Assembly: GCA_963556195.1 (NCBI GenBank)
Contig: OY744544.1
Location: 44,790,484-44,854,483 of the forward strand
DNA length: 64,000 nucleotides
Direction: 5' to 3'
Source: Sepiola atlantica
Taxonomy: Eukaryota; Mollusca; Cephalopoda; Sepiida; Sepiolidae
Positions 55,768-64,000 of this stretch are shown piece by piece; position 1 is the first letter of the stretch, and each line of letters opens with the position of its first letter. A program made the position numbers and the translations under genes. Under the pieces are notes generated by a model. It saw only the letters and a list, made by a program, of their open reading frames with translations, had not been told where the DNA came from and ran no database searches.

Positions 55768-56684
55768 TCTATTGATTCATATATCTAATTTATAAAATTA
55801 AATCAGCTACATTTAAGAAGTTAAACTTAAATAGCATCTCATCTGACATTGATATTTGATTCTGCCTAGCGTTTTTCTTTTGTTGAACGTTGATGCATGT
55901 TATTAAGAATAATGCATTTTCGTTCTATTTAATTTCTTTGAAAATACAATTTATCTTCCTCACAATATTTTTAACTGGAAAGCCATCTTCCTTTGCAACG
56001 GAAAATGTACATTGAAGATGGCAGCCATTTTTGCTATCAGCAGCAAATTTTGCCATCCATAGTTAATACTACTACTTATACATTATTTCACTTATTACTA
56101 CTAAATAACTTTTACAAATATTATATTTCTATTCCGATAGAATCGGATGTGGTAACAAATAAATAATATCTGAATATTTTTACATTTCTATGTCGATTCA
56201 TGGTCACGTTACACGTTCTTCTTAAACGGTATCTACAGAAAAAAACTTGCTATGATTTACTTGGCCATTACAATTACAGGCAAAGGAAAAGTTTTTAAAA
56301 TAACAGTGTTACATACACGTTTAAAATTTAACAAGAACAACATCAAACGTAATTTTGCACAAACGTCAGATACACTTAAAAAATATTACATTGGTTTATA
56401 CGGGTTCTTTCTGCGATTTTATCATTTATTTCCTTCAATTTACTTCTTTCTGATTAACTACAAGTAATAACATGTTTTACTTAATTTCTTTTTTTCTTTC
56501 TGCTTAACTTCCTGTAATAACTTGTATTTTGTTTGTAAATTATAGCATTTCCCTCCTTTCATACATAAGAGTTAGCATAAACATTAGAGAGAGAGAAAAA
56601 GAGAGAGAAAGAGAGAGAGGGTGGAGAGAAAGAGAGAGTTTAAAATAACAGTGTTACACACATTTAACAGTTAGATTATAAATA

Positions 56685-56715
56685 TTCCCGGACAACGCCA
56701 GATCGGGACAGCTAG
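56685..56715 (+). mobile_element. Helitron-like 3' terminus
   Basis: CCCGGACAACGCCAGATCGG, GACAG, then CTAG at 56712-56715 followed by T. A (GA)-rich stretch precedes it at 56588-56638, as in the 55-kb copy. 55768-56684 has no recognised gene. Confidence 0.5.
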
Positions 56716-58014
56716 TACCATATATTATTTATTGTGTTTTCATTTTAAAGTGGACAGGCATGCTTTCAATGCTTTGAATTTAATAGGGGGGGGGGATAAG
56801 AGGTTAGAGAAATGATTAGCAGGTGTTTACCTGTCTTGGGAGGGGGGATTTTATGATAAAGTTATATAGAAGACTGAACCCCCTTTTAAAAAAATGAACA
56901 AGTAATTTTTAAAAAAATTATCTGAAAATTTGGTACTTAATAAATAGTATTTGCCTGATTTTCAAACCTTCATGCTAAAAACAGATTCGAATATGGTTCT
57001 GCCTGTTCCCAGGACGCCATCTTCCTAGGCATTACCTCCTCCTTCTAGAGGTGGGATTGGTTTACTGCCGGTCGCTTGGGGCGCTCTTATCAGGGAATGG
57101 CAACAGGTTCGATTCAGTATATTTTCATAACCATCCAGAGTATCCCTTTCGGGGCAATTGGAATCCCAACTATAAACTGACACCATGTCTAACTTTACTG
57201 AAAGTGGGAAATATACTATTTATATAACATAGATAGTATTCCGAGCAATATTTTTTTAGAAAATTCAATGAAGACTGTGATTTGTAAATATTTCATATCG
57301 ATAAAATAAAAACTATCCGGGGGGAGCCCCACCAAATATTTGAAAAAGTAAGCCTACCTTGTTTCTTTTTTTAAGTTTTTGTCTAATTTTGTTTTGTAAA
57401 TGAAAAACAGAAAGAATTTTCTCCATTTCTAAAGAAAATAAGATAAACAAAAAACAAAATGCAAATAAAACGAGACAAGTCAAGACTGATTGAAGGGTGT
57501 GAAAAGGCATCCAAAAACGATAAAAATATCTGTCATAAGAAATGTAAAGAAATGTGGAAAATGGGGTGATAAGCACAAACCAGTGAATTTTGGGTGAATG
57601 TTAGATGTGAGGAGAGAGGGAGGGGGTCAGAAAAGACCATCACAAATGTTTTTGTTTTTTTATTGTTGCTAACAGATTAGTCAAATTAAAAAAAATGGCC
57701 TACTCGTTTGAATGTGACGTCGCACGAGTGAGGTAAATGAAGCTGCTTAAAATGAATGTGGACATGTTTTTAAAATGAAGAATACTTTCTTTTATGTATT
57801 ATTTTAATTACTCGGACTATTGTTCTCAACTTGGATATTATTCTAATTTGTTTGTTTGTTTTACGGCATATCAACCTTTTTCAGATTATTTAATGCAGAA
57901 TCAATTGTACTTCTTTTAAAAAGTTATTTGCAAAAAAAAAATTAAAACAAAAATAAAAAAATAAATAAATATTTTGAAAACATTCGTTAAACTTTTTCTT
58001 TTTTTTTTACAGCA
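56716..58014. other. Non-coding, with a weak tRNA-like segment
   Basis: CAACAGGTTCGATTCAGT near 57102 resembles a B box, with CCGGTCGCTTGGGGCGC upstream; it may be a SINE head. 57862-57900 (ACGGCATATCAACCTTTTTC) is a retroposon-tail word shared with 15825. Nothing else recognised. Confidence 0.35.
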
Positions 58015-58075
58015 TATCATTTTTTCCCAGTTAATTTAATACCAAATCAAGCTTGATTTATATGTTTTTAGATAA

Positions 58076-59190
58076 TTATATTTTTTTATATAGATCAACA
58101 TCTTTTAAAAAGTTGATTATTGTCTCTACTTTACTTTTCTTAAACAGTTCCTTCATTGTACCTGCTTTGTAGAATGTTTCTCTTATAGGAGTCAGATCAA
58201 TGCATTCAGTAAGAATATGCTTAATTGTGTAAGCAGTCTGGCATGCATAGCATATTGGTTGCTGTTCGTTTTCAAGTAAGTAGGAATGCATAATCCTTGT
58301 GTGACCTATGCAAAGTCTGGATAACACTACTTTCTCCTTTCAGCTTTTTGTGAACTTTTTTTCCATTCTCCTATGGTAGTTTTGATTGCTAGGAGTTTTT
58401 TGCGTGTATTGCTACTCCAACATTGTTGTTTTTGTTGTTGGATATATTTGTTGATCTTCATTTTAAAATCTGTATATGGAATCTTAAAAATGGTCTCCTG
58501 AGCCATGTCTAAGGCAGACCTGGCCATCCTATAAGCCTTGTCGTTTCCTCTGATTCCGATATGACTTGGGATCCAACACAGTAATATTTCATTATCCTTT
58601 GACAAATATTCAATTTTACATAGTAATTTGGTTATTAATTGATTGTCAAATTTCCTGTTTTGTAGTGATATTAATACAGACAAAGAGTCCGAAAAGATAA
58701 TGAATTTTTTATTTTTGGATTTTAAAATGGAATTGAGCGCCATATCTACTGTACATGCTTCTGCATTAAAAATGGAAGTGCCATTTGGGAGACGCTTCTT
58801 ATTTATATTATTGTTGTAAATTACAGCACATACTGTTGCTTCTTCATGTTTTGATTCATCTTTGAAGATGTGCATATGTCTTGGATAGTTGTCTTTGACT
58901 TTCTCTAATTCCTCGTGGAAAATTAGAGGATGCGTTTCTTGCTTGTGGAGTCTGCTAAGGATAGTATGAGCTTTGGGATCCTTATGGTCCAAGGTGGGAT
59001 CTTTGGTATTATCGTATCATGTATTTTTGTCAGGTCCAATCCTGCTTCTTTGTTGATCATTTCCATTCGAAGGCCAAAAGGTCTTATAGCCCTTTCATTC
59101 CTTTGGAATAATTCCCTGTATTTTGGATGGAATGTACCATCATATGCAGAATTTGATGAACAGGATTTCAGTTTTACATAATACTGCAGA
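58076..59190 (-). pseudogene. LINE ORF2: RNase H and C-terminal knuckle
   Basis: RNase H catalytic positions are visible: IFKDESKHEEATVCAVIY (D), FNAEACTVDMAL (E), IFSDSLSVL (D) and WIPSHIGIRGNDKAYRMA (H and D). It would remove RNA from the cDNA hybrid. A TAA near 58327 separates the C-terminal part, LCIGHTRIMHSYLL and PICYACQTAYTIKHILTEC, a CX2C...HX3-4C knuckle typical of I-type ORF2 ends. Confidence 0.82.
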
Positions 59191-59191
59191 G

Positions 59192-60590
59192 CTAATTTTT
59201 CACCTCTGGTGCAGGTGCCTCGTCAGCTTCTACATAGAGACTCTCAACAGGCGATGTTCTGAAGGCTCCAAGGACTAACCCTAGTCCTCCATGGTAGATC
59301 GGGTCAAGTATTTTTAGATAGGTCTTTCTGGCTGATCGATATATAAAAATACTGTAGTCCAATTTGGATCTAATCAACGACTTATATAGTTTTAGTAGAG
59401 TGTTTCGGTCCGCACCCCACTCAGTGTGGGCTACCACATGTAGTAGTTGTAATGTTCTATTACATTTATCCTTTATATATTTCAAGTGTGGAATAAAGGT
59501 CAATTTTCTATCGAAAATTACCCTCCAAAATTTGTATTCATCTACAACTGAAATTTCCATCCTTTCAAGTTTCAGGCTTGGGTCGTTGTGCAATTTTCTC
59601 TTCTGACAAAAATGGACACATTTTGTTTTTGCCTGAGAAAATTGGAAACCATTTTCTGTTGCCCATTTGTTGACTTTATTCAGGTATTGTTGCAATTTTC
59701 ACTCAATGGTATGCATATGCTTAGACCTGTAGTATATTAGGAAGTCGTCCACATATAGGGATCCATCAACTCCGGATAATAAGCTTTTTATTATGTTGTT
59801 TATTTTTATGCTAAACAGAGTCACAGATAGCACGCTACCTTGTGGAACACCCTCTCCTTGAGTTTTCATATCAGAAAGAGTAGATCCAACACGAACTCAA
59901 AATCTTTGGTCTGACAAAAAAACGTCAATAAAGTGTGGCAATCTACCTTTCAGACCGAGATCATTCAAATCTCTCATGATGCCATATTTCCACGTTGTCT
60001 CATATGCCTTCTCTAAGTCAAAGAAAATAGCTACTAGATGTTCTTTTTTAATGTAGCTTTCTCTTATGGCAGTTTCCAAGCGGACCAAGTGGTCTATTGT
60101 GCCTCTTTTATTGCGGAATCCACATTGTAGATTGGTAATAAGGCCATTGGATTTCAAATACCAAATCAATCTATTGTTGATCATCCTCTCCATTGTTTTG
60201 CATAAACAACTGGTCAAGGAGATTGGCCTGTAATTTTGTGGATCCGAGTTGTCTTTGCCTGGCTTTGGGATTGGTACCACTGTAGTTTGTCTCCATATGT
60301 CCGTGAATTTTCCCCTGTCCATATTTTGTTATATATTTTTAGGAGTAATTTAAGTGATTCTCCTGGTAGTTGTTTTAAAAACTCATAATGGACTTCATCC
60401 GGTCCTACAGCAGTATTATGAGATCTTTCAATAGAGTCCCTTAACTCACTCAATGTAAAATGCAGATTTTTGGATTTAAAATTCAATATACGCTTTTCTG
60501 CATTTCTTTTGGTGGTTAGAAATTCTTGTTTTTCGGCCCTGACTTGATGAATTTTTGGAATACGTTTCGCTAGCTGATTTGTTATGTCTT
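59192..60590 (-). pseudogene. LINE ORF2: reverse transcriptase
   Basis: Motifs run in order: TAVGPDEVHYEFLKQLP, then VVPIPKPGKDNSDPQNYRPI, CGFRNKRGTIDHLV, FFDLEKAYETTW (motif A), GVPQGSVLS (motif B), SLYVDDFLIYY (catalytic YVDD), and the thumb start FSQAKTKCVHF. A one-base shift lies near 60310 and TGA stops lie near 59897 and 59700. The catalytic residues are intact but the frame is not. Confidence 0.85.
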
Positions 60591-60599
60591 TTTTATCTG

Positions 60600-61717
60600 C
60601 TATTGTGCAGTTATTTTTGGAGAGTGTTGGATTGGTTTAGTCTGGTGTTTACCTGCAATTTTTCCAATCATTTCCCAAACTGCTTTCGGTTTAGAAGAGG
60701 AATTTAGTTTGCCAACATATTCTTGCCAGCATTCTTTTTTTGTTGCTTTTATCACCCTGCGGGCCCTTGCTCTGCTTTGTTTGAATTCTTTAAGATTTGT
60801 TGCAGTTGGTTCTTTTTCAAACTTTCTTAGGGCTGCTCTTCGCAGTCTAATGCCTTTTTGGCATTGACTGTTAAACCGGAGTCTGTTACGTTTGTCTGGT
60901 GTAGAATTTCTTGGGATGAAGTCTTTTGCTATTTCTATCAACCTTTCTGTGAAGTGTTCCACTGAGTCAGAGTCTGTTTTCACACATGTCAGTTTCTCCT
61001 GACATTTTTCTTTAAACATTTGCCAATTGGCTTTGTCTAGTTTCCAGCAGTCTGGTTTACTTTCACCACCAGGTTCTATATTTTCGAGGAAGATTGGAAA
61101 ATGATCACTGCCACAAGTGTCATCATATACTCTCCAAGTAAAGTCCATATAGACCGTGGAGTCGCATATGGTCAAATCAATAGCAGAATTACTTCCATTG
61201 AATGGGTTCATATATGTCTGTATTCCTTCATTTAGCATGCACAGATAATTTTCATTAATAAATTTTTCTATTATTTTACCCTTTTTTGTCGTATTTTTGC
61301 ACCCCCATAGGGTATTGTGACTATTAAAGTCCTTCATTAGGATAAATGGTGTGGGTAATTGGTCAATTAGCTTCTTAAGCTCACTTTCATTTATGTCCTC
61401 ATTTGATGGAATATATATTGAACATATATTCATTGTTTTATGTAATGTCGATTTAATGGCAATCACTTGGATATTGGTTTGGATATTCAGTTTGCTATGG
61501 GGTATATCATTTATGATTAGAATTGATACTCCTCCAGTGGCCCTGTGTCTAGTATCATGGATGTGGCTGAATATCTGAAAATTTTTAATATTGATATTGT
61601 CCTCTTGTTTGAGGAAGGTTTCTAGGAGACAAATAATTTCTGCATCAGTAATAAGAGCAGTTCATTAAGATTTGCTTTTAAACCGCGACAATTCCATTGG
61701 ATTATTTTTTGTCCCAT
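60600..61717 (-). pseudogene. LINE ORF2: APE-type endonuclease
   Basis: I take the start at the ATG at 61717: MGQKIIQWNCRGLKANLNEL, the conserved N-terminal strand. A frameshift near 61650 and others follow, then ICSIYIPSN, FILMKDFNSHNTLWG (D and N of the active site), IDLTICDS and CGSDHFPIF (the SDH). This enzyme nicks target DNA to prime reverse transcription. A linker rich in Arg/Lys follows. Confidence 0.82.
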
Positions 61718-61729
61718 GGTTTATATTTT

Positions 61730-62160
61730 GATTGGGGAGTGCTTTTTGTTTTGTTTGTTTCTTTTTTTCAGAGTTTTCATCTTCTGTTTCCATCATGCCC
61801 AGTACCTCAAATCGGTTTTGTGTCAAGTTCACTCTGATTTTTGGTTTTGGTTTTTAAAGTGATTTTTCTTTTTTCTCAGGTTCAGGATTTTTACTTGGAG
61901 GCTCTTTGCATGGAGATTTTTTTTACTTGGAGATTTTTTATTTGGATCTTTTCAGATCACTATCTTTTTCCAAGTAGATTCAGTTACATCACTTGTTTTT
62001 GACTGTGGTGGTGCATCTTGGATGGGGGCAACCGGTTGAGTAGGAGGCACAATGATAATCCTTTCCTCTCTTGGTTCCACCTGTTGCTTTCTAACTTTTG
62101 CTTTCGGTTCCTCATATTCTATTGTATTTTGGAATGCGGAAGGGCAAATAACATAATTAA
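61730..62160 (-). pseudogene. LINE ORF1, C-terminal part
   Basis: Minus frames give a proline-rich stretch (RIIIVPPTQPVAPIQDAPPQ), a lysine-rich linker and VNLTQNRFEVLGMMETEDEN just before ORF2. This looks like the tail of an ORF1 nucleic-acid-binding protein. The 5' part is absent beyond about 62160. Confidence 0.5.
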
Positions 62161-62629
62161 AGGTCAAATGAAAAGAATGGAATAATATAATTACGAGAAA
62201 GAAAAAGAGAGAGAGATATACCAGGATCAGGATTGAGATCCTAAATTCAACTTCGTCTCATAATTCAAAGATGACAAAGGTCGCTGTCGAGATACTAAAT
62301 TCAGACTCGCCTTATGGCCATAAATGTGAATTAATTTTTTGATATTTGCGCAACCCAGCTTACAGGGCTCTGGTGGAAATCCTGAAAGAGTCGATATCAG
62401 GATCCGTTGTACTTTGACTGTCTCTGCCTTTGCATGTAGCAAGCAAAGATGTGCTAGGCACAGAACTGCAAATCAATGGATGAAAAACCTGCATTCTTGC
62501 TGGTTAACGAATAGCTGCAACTAACGAGAAGTTCATGCAAACCAGACAATCATGAGGCACGATCTTCGTGGGCTCTATGCAGCAGTCCGACTCGCTTAAC
62601 AACAATAGCAGCAGCTGCCGCCTGCATGC

Positions 62630-62677
<48 letters not shown>

Positions 62678-63639
62678 TGCGTTTATAGTATTCCAACCAA
62701 GTTAAGATCCATTTCCCCTAAAAATTAAAGCCCAATGGTTAATTGTTCCAATTTTCGCATGAAAAATAAAATAGCATATGACTTTTATTTTTCTATATTT
62801 TTGTTTAAAATCATTTGGCTTGTAACTGACATGACAAGCAAACTAAAATAACAGTTCGAAATACAAATGATCAAAATAACAGATAAATCACACTAATACA
62901 GTGGTTAAAATGTAACAGCATTTATTGAGAGAAAGATGTTTGAGGATCTTTGAATGTGTGTATGCGAGTTGTGTTTGCTTGATTATGACAGTTTCCATCA
63001 GTGAAATGTCTTTCGTGCTCGCTTTATGCAAGCAAAAAGTTTCTTGAGTAGTGAGATGCATGAATTAATCAGAGATAGCAGTTTAGCTGCGCTGTTGGAT
63101 TGCTCACGTGTTTGTGTGTGAAAGGTGTCACTGGGTTTTTGATCAGGTGGATGATGCTGTTTGTTGTTCCTTCCTGTTTAATGTGTGCGATGCTGATGCT
63201 TGGTGTATGCTTAAGAGTTTTACACACATGGTGAATATAGTAGGTAATATTTCTTCAAAGATTTTAACTGAGATCAAAGCTGCATGAATCTGTTACTGGG
63301 AAATGTATGAATTGTTTTGACGTGGAGTCCTGATACATCGGCGACATCTGGTTGCAATCTAGTTAGTTGTTCGATTGTCATAGCTTTTATAAATGATTAC
63401 ATTAAACATTCCAAAAGAGTTTTAGTTTTGTGCATAACATAGTATATGCTTTTTGTTTGCACATGTGCATTATCATTTTTGTTTGCACATGTGCATTATC
63501 ATTTTTGTTAATGTAATCGGACTGATAACATCTCAAATGCAGTCCCGACAGTCAAAGATACAAATTTACACATTTTTTCCTCCAGTCAATAAAGATTCAT
63601 TTAGAAAATATTAATGTTTATTTTATTATTAATGTGAAG
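62161..63639. other. Non-coding stretch with GA microsatellite
   Basis: (GA)n-type sequence at 62623-62674. A 31-bp direct duplication (TTTTGTTTGCACATGTGCAT and on) lies at 63450-63510. No gene recognised. Confidence 0.5.
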
Positions 63640-64000
63640 TGAAATATGGGCAGGTAAGGTTGAGGACATGCGTTGCATGGAGAGAAATGATGAGAATGAT
63701 ACAATGGATGTGTAATGTGCATCTTAAAGACAGGCTTAGTTCTGATGAGCTTCAAGGAAAATTAAGTCTGGAGAATATAGGGAGATGTGTGCAGAACAGG
63801 AGACTTTGATAGTATGGTCACGTTGAACAAAATGAATGAGAGTTCTTGGGTTAGTAGATGTAGAACAGTTGAAATAGCAAGTCCAGATCACAAGAGAAGG
63901 CCAATGAAAACATTAAAGGAAGTGATAAAAATGGACCTGAGGGCAAAAGAGATAAACAAAGACCTGGACAGAGATAGGTTAATTTCGAAGTCAATTTCTT
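63640..64000 (+). mobile_element. RTE-like LINE C-terminal fragment
   Basis: The plus strand reads CMERNDENDTMDV in one frame and, shifted, MRMIQWMCNVHLKDRLSSDE, LQGKLSLENIGRCVQNRRL, WYGHVEQNE, and downstream RRPMKTLKEVIKMDLRAKEI with KDLDRDRL. This is the standard RTE C-terminus. It is better preserved than 16655-16880 and may continue beyond the window. Confidence 0.7.

Larger units (their letters stand above)
58015..62160 (-). mobile_element. I-type LINE with endonuclease, RT and RNase H (degenerate)
   Basis: Over about 4.1 kb the minus strand carries, in order, the end of ORF1, an APE endonuclease, RT, RNase H and a C-terminal CCHC-like knuckle. RNase H placed after RT within ORF2 is a hallmark of the I superfamily (I/Nimb-like). 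Frames are broken by several TGA codons at likely former CGA sites and by frameshifts, so the copy is inactive. The 3' side ends in an A-rich run near 58010. ORF1 is truncated at the 5' side. Confidence 0.85.

Overview
The window is animal nuclear DNA: A+T-rich, with spliced exons, very long introns, dense microsatellites and minisatellites, and remnants of most animal transposon classes (RTE-, CR1/Jockey- and I-type LINEs, Ty3/gypsy-like LTR elements, mariner, Helitron-like termini, foldback elements, SINE-like units). The recurring word AGGGAGATAAC and its variants, together with this repeat mix, fit a mollusc best. That taxonomic call is inference. No bacterial operon, rRNA gene or CRISPR array is present.

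Host genes. The one clear host gene is a p24/TMED-family cargo receptor, closest by eye to TMED6, on the minus strand. Three exons (9970-10087, 7556-7701, 1830-2063) join in phase and encode the second half of the GOLD domain, the membrane span and the cytoplasmic tail. The signal-peptide exon was not found. The 5.5-kb last intron holds a 40-bp minisatellite, a foldback element, an RTE relic and a 36-bp minisatellite with higher-order structure. A second, tentative minus-strand gene (48078 to 47662) has two short exons with good splice sites and an N-terminus that looks mitochondrial.

Transposon layout. 1-1225: gag and LINE relics. 8.3-12.4 kb: hairpins, an inverted SINE-like dimer and foldbacks. 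12.5-16.9 kb: an integrase tail and a LINE split by a 1.15-kb LTR-like insertion. 17.9-21.9 kb: a full-length but inactivated 3.97-kb Ty3/gypsy-like element with 212-bp LTRs and a TAACT duplication. 22.0-22.5 kb: a solo LTR. 22.6-34.7 kb: foldback, SINE, a structured retroposon, minisatellite, mariner/LINE chimera and Helitron-like copies. 35.2-36.4 kb: LINE. 37.3-38.0 kb: integrase relic. 41.9-44.3 kb: a Helitron-like copy split by a 1.97-kb minisatellite-bearing insert. 48.7-54.5 kb: a long-TIR element, another foldback and the second structured retroposon. 58.0-62.2 kb: a degenerate I-type LINE. The end carries an RTE relic.

The strongest candidate for something undescribed is the ~350-bp, GC-rich, hairpin-rich element at 24298-24640 and 54113-54463. 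The second copy has a perfect 16-bp target-site duplication, and stems are conserved between copies, in places by paired changes, although the bases differ. This suggests a mobile structured RNA. All calls are by eye from sequence; no searches were run.
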